Shown one piece after another: positions 1-6,878 of a DNA stretch of 14,644 nt. The DNA lies in NCBI GenBank assembly GCA_964533585.1, contig CAZHMM010000095.1, positions 1 to 14,644 on the forward strand. The letters are read 5' to 3'. Numbering within the stretch: position 1 is the first letter of the stretch; every line of letters begins with the position of its first letter. The stretch is from Elioraea sp964533585 (GTDB lineage: Bacteria > Pseudomonadota > Alphaproteobacteria > Acetobacterales > Acetobacteraceae). The position numbers were made by a program, and so were the translations under genes. The notes beneath the pieces are model-generated. The model saw nothing but the letters and a program-made list of their open reading frames with translations. It made no database searches and was not told the DNA's origin.

Positions 1-1514
1 TGGACCGGCAGCGGCGCCAGCTCGCCGAGGCCGGCCGCGTCGCGGGGCTGGGCTTCTGGCGCCTGCCGATCGGCGGCGACGCGTTCGAGCTCAGCGAGGC
101 GATCTACGACCAGATCGGCGCGGATCCACGCACCTTCACCTCCAGCGTCGACTCGGTGCTGGGGCTGATGCCGGCGGAGGACCAGGCGATCGTGCGGGCC
201 ACGCTCGAGCGTGTGGCCGCGACGGGCGAGCAGGCGAACGTCGTCTATCGCATTCGCCGGCCCGATGGTGCGATCCGCCATCGCAGCTCGTCCGTGGGAT
301 TGGAGCGCGGCCCCGACGGTGCGCCGGTCGCGCTCGTCGGCGTCTCCACCGACATCACCGAGCGCGTCCAGCAGGAGGAGCGGCTCGAGCGCGCGCAGCG
401 GCTGAACGCGCTGGGCGAGCTGACCGGCGGCATCGCGCATGACGTGAACAACCTGCTGTCGGTGATTGGCCTGAACCTCGAGCTCGTGAACGAGCTCGTC
501 GCCCACGGCGAGGCGCGCGAGCTGACCGATGCCGCGCTGCATGCGGTCGGCCAGGGGGCGAAGCTGACACGCGGGCTGCTGGCCTTCGCGCAGCGGCAGT
601 CGCTGCGCCCGGCGCCCGTGCCGCTGGCACCACTGGTCGGCGGACTCGACGCGCTGCTCAGGCGCGCGCTCGGCGGGCGGATCGTGCTGCGCACCGAGGT
701 CGCCGCCGACACGCCGCCGGCCCTGGTCGATGCCGCGCAGCTCGAGACCTCGCTCGTCAACCTGGTGCTGAACGCGCGCGACGCCATGCCGGAGGGCGGC
801 CAGGTGACGATCCGCGCCGAGCGCGCCTTGCCCGAGGAGGCGGAAGCGGCCGGGCTGGCGGCGAGGGCGCATGTGCGCATCGCCGTCGAGGACGAGGGCC
901 AGGGCATGGCGCCAGAGGTGCTGGCGCGCGCCTTCGAGCCGTTCTTCACCACCAAGGGGGCCGGCAAGGGCACCGGGCTCGGGCTGGCGATGGTCTATGG
1001 CTTCGCCCACCAGTCGGGCGGTGAGGTGCGGATCGACAGCACCGAGGGCGCTGGCACCACGGTGACGCTCTGGCTGCCGATCGCCGAGGAGGAGGAGGGA
1101 GCAGACGAGGTGCGCGCGGCCGATCACGCCGTGCTGGCGGGCACGCGTCTGCTCATCGTCGAGGACGAGGCGCCGCTGCGCGCGCTGGTCGAGCGCCTCT
1201 GCCGCGAGGCCGGCATGGAGGTGAACGCGGTGGCCGACGGCGATGCCGCGCTCGCGCTGCTGCGCTATGGCGTGCGCGTCGATCTGCTGCTGAGCGACAT
1301 CCGCATGCCCGGTCGGCTCGACGGGCATGCGCTCGTCGCCGAGGCGCGCGCGCTGCGCCCCGGACTGCCGGCGGTGCTGATGACCGGCTTCGACGACTCC
1401 GTGGCCGGCGACGTCGTCGTGCCGCAGCTGCGCAAGCCGTTTGGCCGCGCCGACCTGCTCGATGCCCTCGCCGCGGCGCTGCGCACCGCCAAGGCGGCGG
1501 CGGCGGCGAAGTGA
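1..1514 (+). CDS. Hybrid sensor histidine kinase with receiver domain (5' end outside window)
   Basis: The reading frame is open from base 3 without a start, so the gene begins upstream of the window. The first ~120 visible codons look like a PAS-fold sensor domain ending in the usual VGVSTDITER linker. Then come a HisKA H-box (GGIAHDVNNLLSVI, phospho-accepting His codon at 438-440), a HATPase_c domain with N-box (NLVLNARDAMPEGG), G1 (VEDEGQGM), F-box (FEPFFTTK) and G2 (GTGLGLAMVYG), and a C-terminal receiver from about base 1146 (LLIVEDE). The receiver's phospho-accepting Asp is at 1296-1298 in LLLSDIRMPG, and the conserved Lys is in LRKPFG. By family knowledge it autophosphorylates on His and passes phosphate to its own receiver. 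No membrane segment or DNA-binding domain is visible, and no separate response regulator follows, so target and signal are unknown. The downstream gap (1515-1611) holds only a weak 6-bp stem at 1524-1546. Confidence 0.93.
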   Translation, partial: DRQRRQLAEAGRVAGLGFWRLPIGGDAFELSEAIYDQIGADPRTFTSSVDSVLGLMPAEDQAIVRATLERVAATGEQANVVYRIRRPDGAIRHRSSSVGLERGPDGAPVALVGVSTDITERVQQEERLERAQRLNALGELTGGIAHDVNNLLSVIGLNLELVNELVAHGEARELTDAALHAVGQGAKLTRGLLAFAQRQSLRPAPVPLAPLVGGLDALLRRALGGRIVLRTEVAADTPPALVDAAQLETSLVNLVLNARDAMPEGGQVTIRAERALPEEAEAAGLAARAHVRIAVEDEGQGMAPEVLARAFEPFFTTKGAGKGTGLGLAMVYGFAHQSGGEVRIDSTEGAGTTVTLWLPIAEEEEGADEVRAADHAVLAGTRLLIVEDEAPLRALVERLCREAGMEVNAVADGDAALALLRYGVRVDLLLSDIRMPGRLDGHALVAEARALRPGLPAVLMTGFDDSVAGDVVVPQLRKPFGRADLLDALAAALRTAKAAAAAK

Positions 1515-1611
1515 ACGCTGCGGCGCGCAGGGCTCAGCTTTGCGCGGATCGGCCGCGTCCTCCGTTCACCGGACCCGGGCGCCGACCTGCCGCAAGCGCG
1601 TGTTCCGGGCG

Positions 1612-2622
1612 TTACGCCGCCGGCATCACCTTCGGATTGAACGCGTTCGTGCCCATGGCCGACGCGGTCGGCGCGTTCGGCAGCGTCTGCGCGGTCAGCG
1701 TGATCTCGATCGTCCGCGCCATCAGCGCCTCGTCGATCCAGCCGATGCCGTTCGCGCGCGAGCGTTCGGTGATCGCGAGGTCCATGACGTAGGGCATCGC
1801 CTCGAGCAGGGCGGTACGGTCGATCCCGGCGCCAACCTCGTTCGCGAGCGCGTCGACCGCCGCGGCGCCATCCGCCTGGGCGGCGGCCCAGCCGCGATAG
1901 GTCGCGCGCAGGAAGCCGAGCACGAGATCGCCGTTCGCCGCCAGGAAGGCGGGCTTGGCAAAATAGGCGAAGCCGTAGAGCTGCAGGCCGTAATCGGCCC
2001 AGAGCAGGTTGCCGACATTGCCCTTGCCGAGCGTCTTCTCCCACAGCGGATAGCCCGTGTACTGGTCGAAGCTGACGTCGGTCTGGCCCGTCGCGACCGC
2101 GGCCTGCTTGCCTTCAGGGCGCACGTTCACCATCGTGATCGCCTCCGGGCTCAGGCCGTTGGCCCGCGCGAAGGCCGGCCAGAGCACGCGGTGCGAATCT
2201 CCCGGCGGCAGCGCAACCTTCTTGCCGGCGAGATCGGCGGGCCTGGTGATGCCGCTGTCCTTGCGGAAGAACGCATTGTTCCCCGCCTTGTCGAGCACGA
2301 TCCCGATCACCTGCAGCGAGGCGCCGCGACCGACCCCGGTGATGATGGTCGGTGTGTCGGCCTGACCGAATTCGGCCTGGCCGATCTCGACCCGCTGCAC
2401 CGTGTCGGCCGAGCCCTGGCCGCGCTGGATGGCGAGGTCGATCCCGGCCTCGGCGTACCAGCCGCGCGCCTTCGCGAGGAAGAGCGGGCTGTGATCGGCC
2501 GAGGGGAACCAGTTGAGCTGGAGCGTCACCCTGCGCGGCTGGGCGAAGCCCGCGCGGCCGACGACGGGCGCGGCGAGCGCGCCGAGGCCGGCGGCGCGGA
2601 TCAGGCTGCGGCGTGTGGTCAT
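1612..2622 (-). CDS. NMT1/THI5-like ABC transporter substrate-binding protein
   Basis: 336 residues. The N-terminus has a twin-arginine signal (TTRRSLIRA, residues 2-10), a hydrophobic stretch and a likely cleavage site after GFA (about residue 27), so the protein is probably exported folded by Tat. The mature start (LQLNWFPSADHSPLFLAKA, then GWYAEAGID) is typical of the NMT1/THI5 and SsuA/TauA-like binding proteins for pyrimidine precursors, sulfonates, nitrate and similar small solutes. I chose the ATG at 2622 because AGAGGAA lies just upstream and the signal peptide starts there; the frame stays open to 2709 but that part is unlike a signal peptide. The permease gene ends 19 bases upstream on the same strand, so the two are probably co-transcribed. 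The substrate cannot be told from sequence: a thiamine-precursor role is possible but unproven. Confidence 0.9.
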   Translation of the reverse strand: MTTRRSLIRAAGLGALAAPVVGRAGFAQPRRVTLQLNWFPSADHSPLFLAKARGWYAEAGIDLAIQRGQGSADTVQRVEIGQAEFGQADTPTIITGVGRGASLQVIGIVLDKAGNNAFFRKDSGITRPADLAGKKVALPPGDSHRVLWPAFARANGLSPEAITMVNVRPEGKQAAVATGQTDVSFDQYTGYPLWEKTLGKGNVGNLLWADYGLQLYGFAYFAKPAFLAANGDLVLGFLRATYRGWAAAQADGAAAVDALANEVGAGIDRTALLEAMPYVMDLAITERSRANGIGWIDEALMARTIEITLTAQTLPNAPTASAMGTNAFNPKVMPAA

Positions 2623-2641
2623 GGCGTTTCCTCTTCCATGT

Positions 2642-3421
2642 TCAGGCCGTTGCGGGCCGGCGATGTTCCCAGGGCATGGCGACGCGTTCGGCCGCGACCA
2701 CCAGCGCATAGGCGCCGAGGCCGACGACCGAGATCAGGATCAGCGAGGCGAAGATTCCCGCGGTGTCGAGCGTCACGCCGGCGGCGAGGATCACCGCGCC
2801 GAGCCCGCGTTCCGAGGCGACGAACTCACCGACGATCGCGCCCACCACCGACATCGAGGCGTTCATCTTCAGCCCGGCGAAAATGTAGGGCAGCGCCGAG
2901 GGAAAGCGGATGCGCCGCAGCACCGTGAGTTTGCCGGCGCGCATCACGCGCACGAGGTCGAGCAGATCCGGCTCCACCGCCTTCAGGCCGACGGCGGTGT
3001 TGATCACCACCGGGAAGAACGCGACCGTCACGCCGATCACGATGTTCGGCACGATCCCATAGCCGAGCCAGAGCAGGAACACCGGCGCGAGGGCGATCTT
3101 CGGCAGCGTGTTGAACAGGACGAGCAGCGGCAGAACCGTGCGCTCGAGCACGGGATGCCACACCACGATCACGGCGAGCAGGATGCCGAGCACGGCCGAG
3201 GCGACGAATGAACCCGCCACCGCAAGCAGCGTCGCCTCGAGATTCGTCCCCCACTGATAGCGGGCATCGGCGAGTGCGGCGAGCGCATCGAGCGGCCCGG
3301 GCAGGATGAACGCCTTCACCCCGGACAGGACGACGCCGAAATGCCAGGCGAGAAACAGGACGATCAGCGCGACGGCGCTCGGCAGATACCAGGACACGAT
3401 CCGCACCGCCTGCGCGATCAA
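2642..3421 (-). CDS. ABC transporter permease, nitrate/taurine (SsuC/ThiX-like) type
   Basis: 259 residues, the usual length for a BPD_transp_1 permease of this group. Hydrophobic segments lie near residues 9-30, 62-88, 98-120, 123-147 and 222-245. The cytoplasmic EAA-type coupling loop is at about 149-186 (VRVMRAGKLTVLRRIRFPSALPYI), where the ATPase docks. The start appears to be TTG: an in-frame stop lies 36 bases upstream, no ATG or GTG lies between, and GAAAGGGG sits 7 bases before the TTG. It is first in a minus-strand operon with the binding protein and divergent from the ATPase gene at 3525; together the three supply a full importer. Permease identity is firm, substrate unknown. Confidence 0.92.
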   Translation of the reverse strand: MIAQAVRIVSWYLPSAVALIVLFLAWHFGVVLSGVKAFILPGPLDALAALADARYQWGTNLEATLLAVAGSFVASAVLGILLAVIVVWHPVLERTVLPLLVLFNTLPKIALAPVFLLWLGYGIVPNIVIGVTVAFFPVVINTAVGLKAVEPDLLDLVRVMRAGKLTVLRRIRFPSALPYIFAGLKMNASMSVVGAIVGEFVASERGLGAVILAAGVTLDTAGIFASLILISVVGLGAYALVVAAERVAMPWEHRRPATA

Positions 3422-3524
3422 GACCGGCCCCTTTCGCCCTGTTGCGCCTGCGTGACGCTACCGCGCGTGCCTCCGTCCGGCAATGCGTCTTGCCGCCGCG
3501 CGGCCGTCTCGCGACACTGACGCC
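3422..3524. promoter_or_regulatory. Divergent promoter region of the split ABC importer
   Basis: This gap must hold the start signals for the permease/binding-protein operon (minus) and for the ATPase (plus). On the minus strand TTGCCG and TAGCGT are separated by exactly 17 bases, a weak sigma-70-like pair (three matches each) placed sensibly upstream of the TTG start. No convincing plus-strand pair and no clear operator or riboswitch fold were seen. The layout is certain; the promoter hexamers are tentative. Confidence 0.3.
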
Positions 3525-4298
3525 ATGGGGGAGACCGCACCGCCGCTGATCCGGCTGCGCGACGTGCGCAAGATCTACCGTGCCGGCGGGGCGGAGCACC
3601 TCGCGGTCTCCGAGGCGAGCTTCGACGTGCGCGCGGGCGAGCTCGTCTCGCTGGTCGGCCCTTCCGGCTGCGGCAAGACCACGCTGCTCAAGATCGTCGC
3701 CGGGCTGCACGGGCATGACGGCGGCGAGGTCGTGGTCGGCGCGCCGGGGGTTCCGTTCGATCCGGCGCGCGACATCGGCATGGTGTTCCAGCAGGCGCTG
3801 CTGCTGAAGTGGCGCACGGTGCTCGGCAATGTGCTGCTGCCGGCGGAGATCCTCGGCCTGCCGGCGCGCGCGGCGCGCGAACGGGCACGCGAGCTGCTCG
3901 CGCTGGTCGGCCTCGCCGGCACGGAGGAGAAATATCCGTCCGAGCTGTCGGGCGGCATGCAGCAGCGTGCAGCAATCGCGCGTGCGCTGATCCACGGGCC
4001 GAAGCTGCTGCTGATGGACGAGCCGTTCGGTGCCCTTGACGCGCTCACGCGCGAGCGGATGAACCTGGAACTGCTGCGCATCCGCGCCGAGACCGGCGCG
4101 ACCATCCTGTTCGTCACCCATGGCATCGCCGAGGCGGTCTTCCTGGGCGACCGTGTGGTGGTGCTCACGGCAGGGCCAGCGCGGATGGCCGACGACATCG
4201 CGGTCAGCCTGCCGCAGCCGCGGACGCTCGCGCTCAAGACCACGCCGGCATTCGGCGAGTACGCGCGGCGGATCTACGCCCTGCTCGGCCTCGGCTGA
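3525..4298 (+). CDS. ABC transporter ATP-binding protein, nitrate/taurine type
   Basis: 257 residues from this start. It shows Walker A (GPSGCGKTT, residues 45-53), a Q-loop region (GMVFQQALLLKWRTVLGNV), the signature LSGGMQQR from residue 141, Walker B LLLMDEPFGALD with Asp165 and Glu166, and the H-loop His199 (FVTHGIAEA). The LMDEPFGALDALTR block and THGIAEAVFLGDRV are typical of SsuB/TauC/ThiZ-type ATPases, so it most likely powers the permease and binding protein encoded divergently at 1612-3421. A longer start at 3483 adds 14 residues (MRLAAARPSRDTDA); neither start has a clear ribosome binding site, and I prefer 3525 because homologous domains begin right after it. Confidence 0.9.
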   Translation: MGETAPPLIRLRDVRKIYRAGGAEHLAVSEASFDVRAGELVSLVGPSGCGKTTLLKIVAGLHGHDGGEVVVGAPGVPFDPARDIGMVFQQALLLKWRTVLGNVLLPAEILGLPARAARERARELLALVGLAGTEEKYPSELSGGMQQRAAIARALIHGPKLLLMDEPFGALDALTRERMNLELLRIRAETGATILFVTHGIAEAVFLGDRVVVLTAGPARMADDIAVSLPQPRTLALKTTPAFGEYARRIYALLGLG

Positions 4299-4320
4299 CG
4301 CGAGGCCGGCCGGCCGTCCT

Positions 4321-4342
4321 CCCTCCCGCCAGGACGGGAGGG
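4321..4342. terminator. Hairpin between convergent genes
   Basis: CCCTCCCG and CGGGAGGG form a perfect 8-bp stem with a 6-base loop, lying between the stop of the ATPase gene (4298) and the stop of the PotD-like gene (4375). The position suits a bidirectional terminator. No U-tract follows on either strand. The core resembles the CTCCCGC/GCGGGAG palindromes inside the Smr gene near 12.1 kb, so it may belong to a dispersed repeat family. Confidence 0.5.
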
Positions 4343-4374
4343 GATGCGGGCGAGCGCTGCCGCCGGCCCGACGC

Positions 4375-5493
4375 TCAGGTGCTGATCTCGTCCAGATAGT
4401 CCTGGTTGGTGCGGATGTAGTTCTCGCCCCACCACGAGGTGCCGATCACCACCTGCTTCGCCGCGTTGGCCGGATCGGTCGGATTGAAGATCCGGTAGTT
4501 CTCGGGCACGCGCGCCGCCGCCTCCTTGTGCGTCGGCCCATTGCCGAGGAACTGCAGCAGCCCGACCTGCGGATCGGGCTTGGACAGCATCGAGGCGAGG
4601 CAGCGCTGCGCCATCTCGCCGGCGGGGTTGCCGCGCGGGATGACGAAGATGCCCTGCTGCAGGATGCCCTGATCCCAGGTCCAGGTGAGGCGGCCCTGCG
4701 TCTCCTCGTGCAGCACCTTGGCGCGGGTATGCCACAGCAGGCCCATCACCGCCTCGCCGGTGCGCATGATGTTCTCGCTCTCCGACCCCGAGGTCCAGAA
4801 CAGCAGCTCGCGGCGGATCTCGCGGATGCGCGCCAGCGCCGCGCGCACGTCGATCGGGTAGAGAGTGTCCTTGGTCCGGCCCATCGACATCAGCGCCGCG
4901 TCCAGGCTGGTCAGCGCGTCGCGGCGCAGCAGGCGGCGGCCGGGGAACTTGCGCAGATCCCAGAAATCCGCCCAGCCCTTCGGCGCCTCGGGCACCTTCG
5001 TCGTGTCGTACACCAGCACCGAGCTGAACGAGTAGGGCGCGGCGCCGAACTCGAGCGCGAAGGCCGGATCGATCACCACATCCCTGGGCACGATCGAATA
5101 GTCGATCCGGTTGACCAGATTGAGCCCGCCGAGCTGGATCGAGGAGCTGCCCGAGCTGTCGCAGAGATCCCAGGTGACGCGGCCGGCCTCGACCTGGCTG
5201 CGGATGCGCCCGAGCGACGGCCCGGAACTGTCCTGCACCACGCGCCAGCCCTGGTTCTCCGCCATGAAGGGCTCGCCGTAGAACCGCCCGAAGGCCTGGT
5301 TGGCGATGCCGCCCCAGTTCACCATGGTGATTTCGCGCGCCGCCTGGCCGCGCGCGTCGCGCGCCGCCACCGGCACGACGCCGAGTGCGGCCATGCCCGC
5401 GAGGAACCTTCGGCGATCGACGCGGCCGCGCCGCCACAGCTCGTTCGCCAGCACGATGCAGTCCTGATGGAAGCTCTGCGCTTCGCCGCTCAT
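4375..5493 (-). CDS. PotD-like extracellular solute-binding protein, Tat-exported
   Basis: 372 residues. A Tat motif (VDRRRFLAG, residues 25-33) is preceded by an unusually long polar N-region, then a hydrophobic stretch and a probable cleavage site near residue 51. The mature part begins ITMVNWGG and carries features of polyamine/Fe-type binding proteins (SBP_bac_8 class), such as VTWDLCD and APYSFSSVLVYDT. The ATG at 5493 is preferred over the ATG at 5523 because GAGGGAG lies about 10 bases before it. No permease or ATPase of the spermidine/putrescine type lies beside it, so it is an orphan here. It is divergent from a PuuB-like oxidoreductase, suggesting an amine ligand, but the ligand is not shown by sequence. 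Confidence 0.87.
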   Translation of the reverse strand: MSGEAQSFHQDCIVLANELWRRGRVDRRRFLAGMAALGVVPVAARDARGQAAREITMVNWGGIANQAFGRFYGEPFMAENQGWRVVQDSSGPSLGRIRSQVEAGRVTWDLCDSSGSSSIQLGGLNLVNRIDYSIVPRDVVIDPAFALEFGAAPYSFSSVLVYDTTKVPEAPKGWADFWDLRKFPGRRLLRRDALTSLDAALMSMGRTKDTLYPIDVRAALARIREIRRELLFWTSGSESENIMRTGEAVMGLLWHTRAKVLHEETQGRLTWTWDQGILQQGIFVIPRGNPAGEMAQRCLASMLSKPDPQVGLLQFLGNGPTHKEAAARVPENYRIFNPTDPANAAKQVVIGTSWWGENYIRTNQDYLDEIST

Positions 5494-5534
5494 GGTACCG
5501 GTCTCCCTCTTGCGTGACGGCATTCCCCGACCGG

Positions 5535-5540
5535 ATCATA
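5535..5540 (-). promoter_or_regulatory. Possible -10 element for the PotD-like gene
   Basis: On the minus strand this reads TATGAT, five of six matches to the sigma-70 -10 consensus and notable in DNA this GC-rich. It would start transcription about 35 bases before the ATG at 5493. No good -35 hexamer is at 16-18 bases. The whole divergent gap is only 77 bases, so signals for the plus-strand operon must also be here. Confidence 0.3.
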
Positions 5541-5570
5541 CCGCCGGTTCGCGACGGGAAGGAGAGGGTG

Positions 5571-6878
5571 GTGAGCGCTCGGCTGTTCGCGCCCGGGTTC
5601 AAGGCGAAGCCCTGGTGGTGGGAGGCGGCCGAACCGGTCGCGGCGCCGCCGGCGGACCTGCCGGGCGAGGTGGAGGTCGCGATCATCGGCGGCGGCTATA
5701 CCGGGCTCTCCGCGGCGCTCACGCTGGCGCGGCTCGGCCACCGCCCGGTCGTGCTGGACATGGAAGCGATCGGCTTCAGCGCCTCCTCGCGCAACGGCGG
5801 GATGGTCTCGGGCGCACTGAAGATCGCCTCCGACAACCTTGCGGCGAAGCTCGGTCCCGAGCGTGCGGAGCGCCTGGTGCACGAGGCCGCCGGCTCGTTC
5901 GGCTTTCTCGAGGAGACGATCGCGCGCGAGGGGATCGCGTGCGCCTACCGCCGCTCGGGCCGCTTCGTCGCCGCCTGGACGCGCAGGCACTGGGACGCGA
6001 TGGCCGCGCGCGCGGACTGGCTCGCGCACGTCACCGGCGGCGCGGTGCACATGGTGCCGCCGGAGCGGACGCGCGAGGAACTCGGCACCGACCACTATCG
6101 CGGCGGCATGGTCGTCGAGGCGGCCGGCTCGCTGCACCCCGCGCTCTATGTGCAGGGGCTGGCGCGCGCCGCCGCGCGCGCCGGCGCGGTGCTGCTCGAC
6201 CGCACACGCGTCACCGCAATCGCACGGTCCGGCGACACGTTCCGGATCACGACCGAGCGCGGCGCGCTGACGGCGCGCGCGCTGCTCGCCGCCACCAATG
6301 GCTACACGACCGGGGCGACGCCGTGGCTCGCGCGGCGGCTGATCCCGGTCGGCAGCTACATCATCGCGACCGAGGAGCTGCCGGCCGAAACCATGGCGCG
6401 GCTGTTCCCGACGCGGCGCATGATCAGCGACAGCCGCCGCGTGCTGAACTACTTCCGCCCCGACCCGAGCTTCACGCGCGTGCTCTGGGGCGGACGCGCG
6501 AGCTTCGCCCCGACCTCACCCGAACAGGCCGCGCCGGTGCTGCACGGGTTCATGACCGAGGTGTTCCCCGAGCTCCGCGACGTGCGACTCACCCATTCCT
6601 GGACCGGCAACGTCGCCTTCACCTTCGACTTCCTGCCGCATCTCGGCGTGCATGAGGGGATGCACTACGCGGTCGGCTGCCAGGGCTCGGGGGTCGCGAT
6701 GCAGACCTGGCTCGGGCATCGGGTCGCGCTGAAGATCGCGGGCGCCGCCAACAGCGCGACCGCGTTCGACGACATGCCGTTTCCGACCATGCCGCTCTAT
6801 GCCGGCAGGCCGTGGTTCCTGCCGATCGTCGGCGCCTGGTACCGCGCGCGCGACCGGTTCGATCGGCTGGCGGCATGA
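5571..6878 (+). CDS. FAD-dependent amine oxidoreductase, gamma-glutamylputrescine oxidase (PuuB)-like
   Basis: 435 residues, the normal length for this DAO-fold family. The FAD-binding dinucleotide motif is VAIIGGGYTGLSAAL (Gly40-Gly45), followed by an acidic residue ending beta2 (VVLDMEAIG) and the PuuB-like FSASSRNGGMVSG, where relatives have GASGRNGG. The C-terminal PHLGVHEGMHYAVGCQGSGVAMQ matches the second flavin-contact region. Such enzymes oxidise a secondary or primary amine, releasing an aldehyde and H2O2; the substrate is inferred only by resemblance. I use GTG at 5571 because GGAAGGAG ends 6-7 bases before it; GTG at 5568 is also possible. The frame is open further upstream to 5385, but that part overlaps the divergent gene and is not credible. 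The stop overlaps the next start in ATGA, showing translational coupling. Confidence 0.88.
   Translation: MSARLFAPGFKAKPWWWEAAEPVAAPPADLPGEVEVAIIGGGYTGLSAALTLARLGHRPVVLDMEAIGFSASSRNGGMVSGALKIASDNLAAKLGPERAERLVHEAAGSFGFLEETIAREGIACAYRRSGRFVAAWTRRHWDAMAARADWLAHVTGGAVHMVPPERTREELGTDHYRGGMVVEAAGSLHPALYVQGLARAAARAGAVLLDRTRVTAIARSGDTFRITTERGALTARALLAATNGYTTGATPWLARRLIPVGSYIIATEELPAETMARLFPTRRMISDSRRVLNYFRPDPSFTRVLWGGRASFAPTSPEQAAPVLHGFMTEVFPELRDVRLTHSWTGNVAFTFDFLPHLGVHEGMHYAVGCQGSGVAMQTWLGHRVALKIAGAANSATAFDDMPFPTMPLYAGRPWFLPIVGAWYRARDRFDRLAA

Noticed and set aside
1524..1546. CGCGCA/TGCGCG stem after the sensor kinase as a terminator
   Set aside because: Only six base pairs with an 11-base loop and no U-tract; such stems are expected by chance at this GC content.
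2826..4121. Long minus-strand open frame of over 400 codons across the permease and ATPase genes
   Set aside because: It is antisense to the ATPase, which has every catalytic motif, and its product is an arginine-rich, low-complexity string without a recognisable domain. This is usual in very GC-rich DNA.
4120..5517. Long plus-strand open frame opposite the PotD-like gene
   Set aside because: The minus-strand protein has a Tat signal and a binding-protein fold; the plus-strand product is compositionally biased and lacks a domain.
5385..5570. N-terminal extension of the FAD oxidoreductase
   Set aside because: It overlaps the divergent PotD-like gene, is arginine/serine-rich, and a good ribosome binding site marks GTG 5571.
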